Part shown: positions 1-6,451 of the stretch, piece by piece
Layout of the letters: each line of letters begins with the position of its first letter
How positions within the stretch are numbered: the stretch's first letter is position 1
Assembly: GCA_002359055.1 (NCBI GenBank)
Contig: DEQC01000094.1
Span: 1 to 8,368, forward strand
Length of the DNA stretch: 8,368 nucleotides
DNA from: Flavobacteriales bacterium UBA3376
Lineage (GTDB): Bacteria; Bacteroidota; Bacteroidia; Flavobacteriales; Weeksellaceae
Direction of reading: 5' to 3'
Position numbers and translations under genes: made by a program
The notes under the pieces: generated by a model
What the model was told of the DNA's origin: nothing
Database searches by the model: none
What the model saw: only the letters and a program-made list of their open reading frames with translations

Positions 1-457
1 GAACTTTTTCTTTCAATAGAATATTTCCAGTATCGATTTGCTCATCGATCAAAAAAGTAGTGACTCCTGATTCAGTTTCTCCATTGATAATTGCCCAATT
101 GATAGGTGCAGCACCTCTATATTGTGGCAATAATGAAGCATGTAAATTGAAAGTTCCTTTGGGTGGAATTTGCCAAACTTCTTTTGGAAGCATTCTAAAA
201 GCAACGACCACAAATATATCTGCATTTAGAGATTTGAGTTGATCGATGAATGCTTCGTCTCTTAAACGAGTTGGCTGCATCAGAAATAAATTTTCTTCAT
301 TTGCCAATTGAGCGACGGCTGATTGTCTCAGTTTTCTTCCTCTTCCAGCGGGTTTATCCGCTACACTTACTACACCTACAACTTCATGTTTACTATCGAT
401 CAATTCCTTTAGGCAAATGGCTGCGAACTCTGGAGTTCCCATAAAAACAATTCTCAT
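1..457 (-). CDS. fmt: Methionyl-tRNA formyltransferase, N-terminal part (cut by window edge)
   Basis: Transfers a formyl group from 10-formyltetrahydrofolate to the amino group of methionyl-tRNA(fMet), making the cytoplasmic initiator tRNA. The reverse complement reads as 152 uninterrupted codons from ATG at 457, and the gene continues beyond base 1. It begins MRIVFMGTPEFA, the family's nucleotide-fold opening, followed by ADKPAGRGRK (residues 33-42). The catalytic region is intact: N104 and H106 in FNLHASLLP, then YRGAAPINWAI, and D142 in the IDTG segment, equivalent to the Asn-His-Asp catalytic set of E. coli Fmt. The C-terminal tRNA-binding domain lies outside the window. ATG 457 is chosen because the conserved MxxVFMGTPEF opening starts there. 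It is divergent from the next gene by 137 bases, with a good -7 promoter match 19 bases upstream. Identity is secure; only the missing C-terminus is unknown. Confidence 0.97.
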   Translation of the reverse strand, partial: MRIVFMGTPEFAAICLKELIDSKHEVVGVVSVADKPAGRGRKLRQSAVAQLANEENLFLMQPTRLRDEAFIDQLKSLNADIFVVVAFRMLPKEVWQIPPKGTFNLHASLLPQYRGAAPINWAIINGETESGVTTFLIDEQIDTGNILLKEKV

Positions 458-475
458 TTCTTATAAAATTTGATA

Positions 476-483
476 CAAAATTA
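476..483 (-). promoter_or_regulatory. Candidate -7 promoter element for fmt
   Basis: On the minus strand this reads TAATTTTG, a full match to the Bacteroidota -7 consensus TAnnTTTG. It would place the transcript start roughly 10-15 bases before the fmt ATG at 457. No clear -33 TTG-type element was found at the usual 17-23 base spacing, so the call rests on the -7 match and its position in the divergent gap. Confidence 0.45.
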
Positions 484-568
484 GATTAATTTTTGTGCTT
501 AGGCTAAACTTCGCTTTCGTATTTCGAGACAATTGTTTTAAATCATTTTCTGTTATTCACATTATCTT

Positions 569-576
569 TAGCTTTG
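569..576 (+). promoter_or_regulatory. Candidate -7 promoter element for the 595-1587 gene
   Basis: TAGCTTTG fully matches the Bacteroidota -7 consensus TAnnTTTG. The expected start of transcription, a few bases downstream, leaves a leader of about 10-15 bases before ATG 595. The match overlaps the in-frame TTG at 574, which argues that TTG is promoter rather than start codon. A -33 element is not convincing; TTCTG around 548-552 is the nearest candidate. Confidence 0.45.
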
Positions 577-594
577 CAACTTAAATTCAAAACA

Positions 595-1587
595 ATGTCG
601 TTAAAGTTATACAATCCATTTGAGAATCTTTATTTCAATGATCAAACTTGTTTTTTGACGGGTGATGATTTAAACAATGAGGATGATAAAATTACAGTTT
701 TTCCAGAATGGATCATGGATCGATTTGATTATAGGGAGCGAAAATTTGTTTTGATGGATACCGTCAATTCTATTTTGTACAAAGATTTGAAAATACCATG
801 TTCACCTAAAGTTAGAGAAGCTTATAAACAGTTGGACAGAGAAGTTGAACAAGCTTTTGATGGTGGTTATGAGGCGATGAAATCTTTTGATGAGCATAAG
901 TTGTTTCTTTGGATCAGTCGAATGGTTTATGGTGTGCTTTATCATGAAATTGATTTTGAAATAAAGCGATTGGAGAGAAGGGAAGAGAAATTTAAGATTT
1001 CTCCTGTTTTGAAAGAGAGATTTTCAATGTTTCACCTGATGATGCAATCGTTAATTTCACCTATAGAATTTTCTGAGAAAAAGCCTTGGAGCATCGAAAT
1101 TGTCAACTTAAAATATTCAGATGAGGTATTTAATCATAGAGATGACGCGATAAATTTAATTTTTTCGTTAGGAATCAACGGTTTTGGTATAATTGCTTGT
1201 CTTCAAGACAATGGAGTTTTGATGAATGAGCAAAAGGATATTTTGTCTAAAATAGGTGATACGGTTTTACATCCCATTCAGTTTGAGGAATTGTGTGCAA
1301 AGATTTTGTATTTGGATTATTTGTTACAAGCTACTCCGAAGTATAGATTGGAAGATAGGGGTGAAAGTTTGTACATAGAAGCGTTAGATGTAGAGGCTGA
1401 GACAGATCGATCTATTTTTAGTGTTTGGGACAACGATATGTTTCAACAAGTTTTACAAGACTATTGGACGCCTTGGGCTTTGACCGAAAAGGACATTATG
1501 GGTGAATCCAATTATCCAATTAGTTTTTTAGAAGATGCCTATACATTTGAGTTTATCAAGCCAGAATCTATCAAATTGGATTATTAA
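595..1587 (+). CDS. Conserved-looking cytoplasmic protein of unknown function, 330 aa
   Basis: I do not recognise a named family. The protein starts MSLKLYNPFENLYFNDQTCF and has no signal peptide, lipobox or transmembrane stretch, so it is probably cytoplasmic. It is rich in Asp, Glu and aromatic residues. The early CFLTGDDL (from C19) superficially resembles the first half of an HNH or zinc-knuckle motif, but its other cysteines are scattered (IPCSP, IACLQ, EELCAK) and no paired CxxC follows. A helical, charged middle section (EIKRLERREEKFK) precedes a hydrophobic patch (INLIFSLGINGFGIIAC). ATG 595 is preferred over an in-frame TTG at 574, which would add seven residues and lies inside the promoter-like TAGCTTTG. 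No Shine-Dalgarno sequence is present. It is a single-gene unit, divergent from fmt and ending at a hairpin shared with the opposite operon. The ORF is long, intact and normal in composition, so it is a real gene; the function is open. Confidence 0.85.
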   Translation: MSLKLYNPFENLYFNDQTCFLTGDDLNNEDDKITVFPEWIMDRFDYRERKFVLMDTVNSILYKDLKIPCSPKVREAYKQLDREVEQAFDGGYEAMKSFDEHKLFLWISRMVYGVLYHEIDFEIKRLERREEKFKISPVLKERFSMFHLMMQSLISPIEFSEKKPWSIEIVNLKYSDEVFNHRDDAINLIFSLGINGFGIIACLQDNGVLMNEQKDILSKIGDTVLHPIQFEELCAKILYLDYLLQATPKYRLEDRGESLYIEALDVEAETDRSIFSVWDNDMFQQVLQDYWTPWALTEKDIMGESNYPISFLEDAYTFEFIKPESIKLDY

Positions 1588-1600
1588 AAAATCGATAAAA

Positions 1601-1627
1601 AAAAGCGTTTCCATTGGAAACGCTTTT
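1601..1627. terminator. Bidirectional intrinsic terminator between convergent units
   Basis: A perfect 12-bp stem (AAAAGCGTTTCC against GGAAACGCTTTT) with a 3-base loop lies between two convergent genes. On the minus strand the stem runs directly into an 8-base T run, so it is a strong terminator for the leftward envelope operon. On the plus strand only four Ts end the stem before As follow, so termination of the 595-1587 gene is probably weaker. Confidence 0.9.
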
Positions 1628-1647
1628 AAAAAATTAAATCATCATTA

Positions 1648-2409
1648 TTATTTAACAACCATACGTACCGTTGTGGTCATACCTGATTCACCGTTAAAGC
1701 TTACCATATAAACTCCAGGTGTTAAACCTGCCAAACTAAGTTGAGAAGTTCCACTGTTCAATTGAGTGGATTTAACAACTTTCCCTTGCATGTTTACAAT
1801 TTGAACTTTAGCTGATTCTTTCAAGTTAACTTGAGTGAAGTTTTTAGCTACAGTTGGATAAACTTGAGCAATTGCAATCGACTGAACATCGGTAACATTC
1901 ATATCAGCATCTTCGTCATATATATAAGTTAGATAGAACGAAGAGCCTTCGATTTCTTCACCTGAATCAACATCAGCTTGGAAGATTCTGAATTTATATT
2001 CGACTAGATTAGTTTCATCCAAATTAGCAAAATAATCATTGAATCCATTATTTCCATCAATAGGGAAGACCCCACCATTGGAAGGATATAAGTTTCCTTC
2101 AATTAAGTTTTCATAGCAAGCGTCAATGATACAAAATTGCGCTTTTTGACCGTCGGTATTGGTGAATTCTATGACTTGACCGAAAATACGGATTGGTTCA
2201 TCACTTGTATTTTGAATCAACAATTGTAATTTGTTGTCATCGATTGGAACTTCATTTTCGTCAACAACTCCATAATCGCTAAATACGTGCGATGAGTTAT
2301 TTTCGTATTCATCTCCATCCCAATTAGTGACGATATATCCTCTTTCTTGTGCCGTTGCAATCGACAAACCAAATGTAATTGCAAATAGACCTGTAATTAG
2401 TTTTTTCAT
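1648..2409 (-). CDS. Small secreted protein with T9SS type A-like sorting domain and C-x4-C motif
   Basis: A 253-residue secreted protein. Residues 1-20 (MKKLITGLFA to SIATA) form a clear Sec signal peptide. The middle is an all-beta-looking domain (about 21-170) with exactly two cysteines, C93 and C98 (FCIIDACYEN), a spacing I associate with a recurrent domain of T9SS-secreted Bacteroidota proteins. Residues 180-253 resemble a type A T9SS C-terminal sorting domain: VQIVNMQGKVVKSTQL, then LTPGVYMVSF and a basic end MVVK. The usual YPNP opening is replaced by VYPTVAKN, so the domain is somewhat degenerate. By family knowledge such domains direct passage through the T9SS outer-membrane channel and surface attachment or release. 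The start at 2409 begins the signal peptide and has AAAGGA just upstream; an ATG at 2439 would add ten residues and overlap the previous stop. It is the last gene of the operon, 19 bases after the Omp28-like gene. Molecular function is unknown. Confidence 0.85.
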   Translation of the reverse strand: MKKLITGLFAITFGLSIATAQERGYIVTNWDGDEYENNSSHVFSDYGVVDENEVPIDDNKLQLLIQNTSDEPIRIFGQVIEFTNTDGQKAQFCIIDACYENLIEGNLYPSNGGVFPIDGNNGFNDYFANLDETNLVEYKFRIFQADVDSGEEIEGSSFYLTYIYDEDADMNVTDVQSIAIAQVYPTVAKNFTQVNLKESAKVQIVNMQGKVVKSTQLNSGTSQLSLAGLTPGVYMVSFNGESGMTTTVRMVVK

Positions 2410-2412
2410 TTT

Positions 2413-2418
2413 TCCTTT
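2413..2418 (-). promoter_or_regulatory. Shine-Dalgarno-like site deciding start 2409
   Basis: AAAGGA ends three bases before ATG 2409, inside the 19-base gap after the Omp28-like gene. The other genes here have only A/T-rich leaders without purine-rich sites, so this is the one ribosome-binding-like sequence noticed. It supports ATG 2409 over the upstream ATG at 2439. The spacing is short, so its contribution is uncertain. Confidence 0.35.
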
Positions 2419-2428
2419 ATTTATTTTA

Positions 2429-4126
2429 TTATTTAACAATCACTTTCTTGGTTGAAACAGATTGTTCGGTTTGAATTCTTAAAATATAATTTCCTTTGCT
2501 GAATGATTCTAAGTTGATTTGCGAATTTCTCATTCCATTGGCATCAAAAGTTTGAATCAATTTACCGGTCATATCATACACATAAATCATTTGAATGTTT
2601 TGATCGCTGGTTATATTGAAAATTCCTTTGGACGGGTTAGGATAAACATTGGTTGAAGCAAGGTCTTGTTCCAAGGTAGAAAGTTGTCCGAATGAGAACT
2701 CATCTGTATAACCTGCACCATAATCCCCATCTGATTCTGAAAGAATGTTTCCGTTAGCATCTTTTAAAATTAAGCTTGCACCACCGTTACCTCCTGTATC
2801 GGAAACTCTGAATGAATAGCAATCAACATTGTTAGGTAATTCAATCTCTATCTCATAAGTTTGATTGCTTTCGTATCCATTTCCTTGCTGAATTATATAG
2901 TTGTTAGAGTTTCTAACCAACCATCTCGTTTGGTTTCCTTGATGATCTGTGTTTAGCGTCAAAAATAGGGTAGTTGTTTCAGATTTAGGCGCATCGTTAA
3001 ATTCTGCAGTAATGAAGTTGTTGTCATTGTTTTCATCATCAGTAATCGAAATTTCAAGTGTATTGGTTCCTGCTCTTGTGTAATAAACTTCAGGAAGTTC
3101 AATCTCTCTTGAATTGAGCGGAGGTATGTTTCCCTCCCAAGTGAATGTATGTACTTCTCCATCGTTAATTGAGTATTCAAAAGTAACAGAAGTTTGATTG
3201 AATCCTCCATTATTTTCAACCGTAACCTTTGGTGCTACTGTATTGGCACAAATTTGTGGGAAATCACCTACGCTTACAAGAGCAAGGTCGTCGTCATATT
3301 CCAAACCTAAAAGCGAAGGGAAAGTTCCGTTACCACTGATAATTTCTTGAGTAGTTTCAGTCATGAAAACAACGATTTCCATGTTTCCTAAGTTTGCGGG
3401 TATGTTTCTATAATGCTCTGGGATAGTATAAGTGTAAGTTCTATCGATAAACGATCCTTGAGTGGTTGTATTGATTTCTTCTCCCCATTGTCCAGTCAAA
3501 AGATCAACTAATCTACGCATATGAACATATTCATTCCCCATTCCACCACCAGCTTGAGGTCCTAAAGTGTTGTTTTGTAATAAAGCAACGTTCAATCGAT
3601 TCGTAGATTTAGGGCTATCTCCAGTATAATAAGCTTCAACATGAACGGTTAATTCTCTGGTGTCTATGTCTAAAGTAGCTTCAACAGCCATGTTCAAATA
3701 AGAAGGTGAGCTCATGATTTGATTGGCAGCTGCAGACCAATAGTTTCGACCCATACCAGTACGACCGTTCACCATTCCCCAACCAGGGAAAACATGTCGA
3801 TTGACTGTTCCTGCAGGATAACCAGTTATTCCTGCTTGTCCGTCGATTGCAGCTCCCCATTGCGTTCTGAAGTCAGGTTGACTTCCACTTGGATTGGCAA
3901 ATCCACCAGAGTGGATGTTAATGGCAAATGCATTTCCTGGATTGTTGGTTAAAATCTGCTCCGCAATGGCGTGACCATCAGGACAGTACTGGCAGTTTAC
4001 ACCAGTGAATTCTTCTAAAATTGCCTTTTTGTTTTGTGGCTCTGTGCTTACAATGGTTTGTCCATAGCTATAGGTAGCTAAACAACCAATGCTTGTAAGC
4101 ATTAGTTTAGTAAATAATTGTCTCAT
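2429..4126 (-). CDS. Omp28-like protein with thioredoxin-type CxxC and T9SS type A sorting domain
   Basis: A 565-residue secreted protein. A signal peptide (1-22, ending YSYG) is followed by an Omp28-type thioredoxin-fold region at about 32-275. It has EEFTGVNCQYCPDGH with the CxxC pair C45/C48, and ITGYPAGTVNR with P104 where thioredoxin folds carry their cis-proline. Residues about 293-378 look like a CARDB-type beta sandwich (APKVTVENNGGFNQTSVTF). A further beta domain (about 384-480) ends DYGAGYTDEFSFG. Residues about 490-565 are a canonical type A T9SS sorting domain: NVYPNPSKGIFNI, IYVYDMTGKLIQTF, GNYILRI and a terminal KKVIVK. The protein is therefore expected to be exported across the outer membrane and displayed or released. 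Other mature cysteines are C293 and C436. It is the third gene of the leftward operon, 60 bases after the barrel gene; no Shine-Dalgarno sequence is seen. Family assignment is strong. Whether the CxxC is redox active is inference; Omp28 of Porphyromonas is known as a surface protein. Confidence 0.92.
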   Translation of the reverse strand: MRQLFTKLMLTSIGCLATYSYGQTIVSTEPQNKKAILEEFTGVNCQYCPDGHAIAEQILTNNPGNAFAINIHSGGFANPSGSQPDFRTQWGAAIDGQAGITGYPAGTVNRHVFPGWGMVNGRTGMGRNYWSAAANQIMSSPSYLNMAVEATLDIDTRELTVHVEAYYTGDSPKSTNRLNVALLQNNTLGPQAGGGMGNEYVHMRRLVDLLTGQWGEEINTTTQGSFIDRTYTYTIPEHYRNIPANLGNMEIVVFMTETTQEIISGNGTFPSLLGLEYDDDLALVSVGDFPQICANTVAPKVTVENNGGFNQTSVTFEYSINDGEVHTFTWEGNIPPLNSREIELPEVYYTRAGTNTLEISITDDENNDNNFITAEFNDAPKSETTTLFLTLNTDHQGNQTRWLVRNSNNYIIQQGNGYESNQTYEIEIELPNNVDCYSFRVSDTGGNGGASLILKDANGNILSESDGDYGAGYTDEFSFGQLSTLEQDLASTNVYPNPSKGIFNITSDQNIQMIYVYDMTGKLIQTFDANGMRNSQINLESFSKGNYILRIQTEQSVSTKKVIVK

Positions 4127-4134
4127 AATAAAAG

Positions 4135-4145
4135 TTTGTGTGTAT
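4135..4145 (-). repeat. Leader repeat ATACACACAAA, copy before the T9SS Omp28-like gene
   Basis: On the minus strand the leader of the gene starting at 4126 reads ATACACACAAA, eight bases before a TTTTATTATG start context. The identical 11-mer occurs in the leader of the TlpA-like gene (6406-6416). It may be a shared translational or regulatory leader element, or chance in A/T/CA-rich DNA. Confidence 0.3.
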
Positions 4146-4178
4146 TAATTAAATGTATGTGTTAATGAATGATTCTAA

Positions 4179-4186
4179 CAAATCTA
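4179..4186 (-). promoter_or_regulatory. Candidate internal promoter -7 element within the operon
   Basis: On the minus strand this reads TAGATTTG, a full match to TAnnTTTG, immediately after the stop codon of the barrel gene. About 19 bases upstream, inside that gene's 3' end, lies TTTC, a poor -33 match. If active, it would start a transcript about 45 bases before the Omp28-like ATG at 4126 and let the two T9SS genes be expressed separately from the first two. Confidence 0.35.
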
Positions 4187-5860
4187 TTAAAAAGTTTTGA
4201 CTAATGAAAGCGTAAATCCTGTATTTTCAGGAACATACCTACATACACCTCCTACGCAAATCAGCCCTCCTCTTTGACGTCCATAGTTCAATTGAACACG
4301 TGTAGATTCATGAGTATAGCTACCTCCAAGCATATAATAATGATAACGCTCATCCTTATTGTCGTTGCCATAATTGTATTGATCCGCTACATAAAAATTC
4401 CATTTTTGATTCAAATTGTATTCGAACAAAGCAGCTGCCCAATTCTTTTTGTCTCTTTTGGTTTGTAAATGTTGCAATTCAAAACGAAGAGAATTATTAG
4501 CATCGAATTGATACAAGAAATCACCAACAACTACATTGGCAATGATATGGCTGTAGTTTCCTCCTTCAACGATTCCTTTGTTGTAGAATTGATGCATATA
4601 AGTGAAAATTGACGAAAACTTCGATGACCATCTTTTAGAAATTTCAAAATTTACATCGTGGAAAAACTTCTTTCCAAAGTCTAAAAATTCTGTTTCGTAT
4701 TCGTCACCAGCTGCATTGAATTCTGGGTTTAATCCGTTCCAATAAGATCCGTTCAAGGCTATTTTGGTTCCATATTGTCCACCCAACATACTTCCTTTAG
4801 GAATGTTGTAGAAAATATCGATTTGTCCACCGATTTCACCAACTTCTTGTTTATCAAAGTTGAGATGTGGCTGTGCTTGATACACATAAATGTTGGTCAG
4901 CAAATAGTCGTGTTGACGAGTGATTGCCGGCAAATAATTTACTATTCCTTCGTTGAAAACATTTGCTGCAGCTTCGCTTAAATCTCTTTGTGCATACATA
5001 CCCATATTTTCCATACGACGGAATGTAGTGTTGATTCCAAAGCCTCTGGTCGAATAGCCAAGGTTCATTTGAAATCCTGATCCATCATAGAATTTCTCTG
5101 AAGGAACTCCACTATGAAAGGCAGCTTGTTCGCCTTTGTAAACAAATTCAGCATCGGCATAAATTCCTGACATTCCGTTATAGCCCAATCTGAAAGAGTA
5201 ATTGCTCGAGTTTTCAGGGAAATCTTGGATGGCTCCCGTGTATTTTTCGTATTGCCCAACATAACTCAATCCAAGTGTAATGGCATTCGAATAATTTTCT
5301 TTGTTAATCAAACGACTGATGTTAGTTTCGATATCAATACCTGTTACACTTCCTTCGGTAGTTTCGAATCCTAATCTCGGTTTACCGATCAAACCTTTAA
5401 TAGTTGTAAAATCATTTGGGTTATAAGCAACTCTCACTCCTCGAATGGCGTTATTGATACCGATTTGTCGGTCCTCCCAGCTCCTCAATATCATTCCACT
5501 ACCGAATTGCTCGTAAAAACTACCAGCGGTAATTTCAATGTCTTCGCCTCTATAGTTGACATAATAGTTAGCAATTTTGTTGTCATTGAATCTATCAGAA
5601 TATCCAAGAAGAGCATTTGGTAAATAAGCTTCGTATTGTAAACCAGCTGAAAATTTTCCTTTGGTGTAATCCAATCTCAAATAGTTGTTCGATCGGAAAG
5701 CATCGCTCGGTTTGTCAAAACCTAAATCTTTGTCAGATTGATACCATTGTGAAGTAGATTCAAGTCCACCACTAAAAGTTCCTTGGTCCTTATTTTCTTG
5801 TCCAAAAGTGTGTGTTGAGATAAGCATTGTTATTGTCAACAGACCATAAATTTTTCTCAT
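4187..5860 (-). CDS. DUF6029-type outer-membrane beta-barrel protein
   Basis: A 557-residue protein of unknown function that I assign to the DUF6029 family from its sequence pattern: a FSGGLESTSQWYQ opening, FRSNNYLRLDYT, LQYEAYLPNALLGY, and GSFYEQFGSGMILRSWEDRQ. Residues 1-20 (ending HTFG) are a signal peptide. The rest is alternating polar and aromatic beta strands throughout, ending in an aromatic terminal residue (SLVKTF), the usual mark of an outer-membrane barrel. The mature chain has exactly two cysteines, C535 and C540 (GLICVGGVCRYVP), between the last two predicted strands. It lies 44 bases after the TlpA-like gene and 60 before the T9SS Omp28-like gene, on the same strand, so co-transcription is likely. 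The start is the only Met preceding the signal peptide; no Shine-Dalgarno sequence is visible. I see no TonB box or plug domain, so a TonB-dependent receptor is unlikely. A ligand-binding, channel or partner-docking role is possible; none is shown. Confidence 0.85.
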   Translation of the reverse strand: MRKIYGLLTITMLISTHTFGQENKDQGTFSGGLESTSQWYQSDKDLGFDKPSDAFRSNNYLRLDYTKGKFSAGLQYEAYLPNALLGYSDRFNDNKIANYYVNYRGEDIEITAGSFYEQFGSGMILRSWEDRQIGINNAIRGVRVAYNPNDFTTIKGLIGKPRLGFETTEGSVTGIDIETNISRLINKENYSNAITLGLSYVGQYEKYTGAIQDFPENSSNYSFRLGYNGMSGIYADAEFVYKGEQAAFHSGVPSEKFYDGSGFQMNLGYSTRGFGINTTFRRMENMGMYAQRDLSEAAANVFNEGIVNYLPAITRQHDYLLTNIYVYQAQPHLNFDKQEVGEIGGQIDIFYNIPKGSMLGGQYGTKIALNGSYWNGLNPEFNAAGDEYETEFLDFGKKFFHDVNFEISKRWSSKFSSIFTYMHQFYNKGIVEGGNYSHIIANVVVGDFLYQFDANNSLRFELQHLQTKRDKKNWAAALFEYNLNQKWNFYVADQYNYGNDNKDERYHYYMLGGSYTHESTRVQLNYGRQRGGLICVGGVCRYVPENTGFTLSLVKTF

Positions 5861-5904
5861 GTGTTAGTTATTTATAGGGAAACACCAATTAAATTCTGTG
5901 TTTT

Positions 5905-6393
5905 TTAGTTTGAATATTCTTTGATTTTTTCATAAAGTCCTAATTCGGCACCTGGTTGATAACCTAAATGTCTATGAACTATGACGCCATCTTTGACAAC
6001 TACAGTAAAAGGTGGAGTAGTGAAGTTTAATTGTCTTTTGAGTTCATTGTTGGTGTCCAATAATACATCGAAATCCCAACCTCTTCCATTGACCATGGAG
6101 CGAACTCTATTTACTGTTTTGGCATCATCGATTGAAACTGCGAAAAATTTCACTCCTGTTTCCTCTACCCAATCATCGAGCAACTCGTTGATCGCATTTA
6201 ATTCTAACATACATGGTCCGCACCAAGTTGCCCAAAAAGCCAAGGCTACTGGTGCATCTCCAGTAGAAAGTTCTTTGATGTCAACTTTGTTACCATTTAA
6301 GTCATAAATTGTCATTTCAGGAAATTGAGCTTCTTGCGCATTAAGTACGGAAACCCCAAGTATTATTGCTAATACAATAGTTAGTTTTTTCAT
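5905..6393 (-). CDS. Secreted TlpA-like thioredoxin-family protein
   Basis: A 162-residue thiol-disulfide oxidoreductase of the TlpA/ResA type. The signal peptide spans residues 1-19 (cleavage likely LNA before QEAQ), with no lipobox, so the protein should be soluble in the periplasm. A short beta lead-in (FPEMTIYDLNGNKVDI) precedes the thioredoxin core: VALAFWATWCGPCMLEL with active-site C58 and C61, VKFFAVSIDD, and TTPPFTVVVKDG with P128 as the probable cis-proline. It covers a complete single thioredoxin domain. The WCGPC active site is the standard one, and the family normally acts as a reductant or thiol carrier. The start at 6393 opens the signal peptide; the ATG at 6435 would add 14 residues with no hydrophobic logic and reach into the divergent promoter region. 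It is first in the four-gene operon, and no membrane electron donor (DsbD/CcdA) lies in the window. The partner is not known; operon position suggests the barrel or Omp28-like protein. Confidence 0.93.
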   Translation of the reverse strand: MKKLTIVLAIILGVSVLNAQEAQFPEMTIYDLNGNKVDIKELSTGDAPVALAFWATWCGPCMLELNAINELLDDWVEETGVKFFAVSIDDAKTVNRVRSMVNGRGWDFDVLLDTNNELKRQLNFTTPPFTVVVKDGVIVHRHLGYQPGAELGLYEKIKEYSN

Positions 6394-6399
6394 AATAAA

Positions 6400-6431
6400 T
6401 TGTTCTTTGTGTGTATATTTAGGTAAATTTA
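6400..6431 (+). promoter_or_regulatory. Weak candidate promoter for the Omp28-like lipoprotein gene
   Basis: TTG at 6400-6402 is followed after 21 bases by TAAATTTA (6424-6431), which matches seven of the eight positions of TAnnTTTG. A start near 6436-6440 would give a leader of about 15 bases to ATG 6452. The 58-base divergent gap must hold promoters for both directions; TAAATTTA is self-complementary and could serve either strand. No good -33 was found for the leftward operon. Confidence 0.3.
6406..6416 (-). repeat. Leader repeat ATACACACAAA, copy before the TlpA-like gene
   Basis: On the minus strand this reads ATACACACAAA, twelve bases before a TTTATTATG start context for the gene starting at 6393. 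It is identical to the 11-mer before the T9SS Omp28-like gene (4135-4145) in the same operon. Confidence 0.3.
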
Positions 6432-6451
6432 GCAAAAAATTAATATTATTT

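Noticed and set aside
60..444. Two short plus-strand open frames (60-242 and 250-444)
   Set aside because: Both lie antisense to fmt, which reads continuously through all its family motifs.
574..594. In-frame TTG at 574 as start of the 595-1587 gene
   Set aside because: It overlaps the TAGCTTTG promoter match, has no ribosome-binding site, and ATG 595 begins a natural-looking N-terminus.
2410..2439. Upstream ATG 2439 as start of the small T9SS protein
   Set aside because: It would overlap the stop of the preceding gene and place ten polar residues before an otherwise standard signal peptide; ATG 2409 has AAAGGA upstream.
2959..3219. 86-codon open frame on the minus strand
   Set aside because: A shifted frame within the CARDB-like part of the Omp28-like gene; low-complexity Leu/Met/Thr composition and no start context.
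3719..3952. 77-codon open frame on the plus strand
   Set aside because: Antisense to the conserved thioredoxin-like region of the Omp28-like gene and without recognisable features.
4274..4981. Short plus-strand open frames opposite the barrel gene
   Set aside because: They are antisense to continuous beta-barrel coding sequence and encode no recognisable protein.
5981..6307. 108-codon open frame on the plus strand
   Set aside because: It is antisense to the TlpA-like gene, whose WCGPC active site and thioredoxin fold are unmistakable; the antisense product is Ser/Thr-rich with no recognisable domain.
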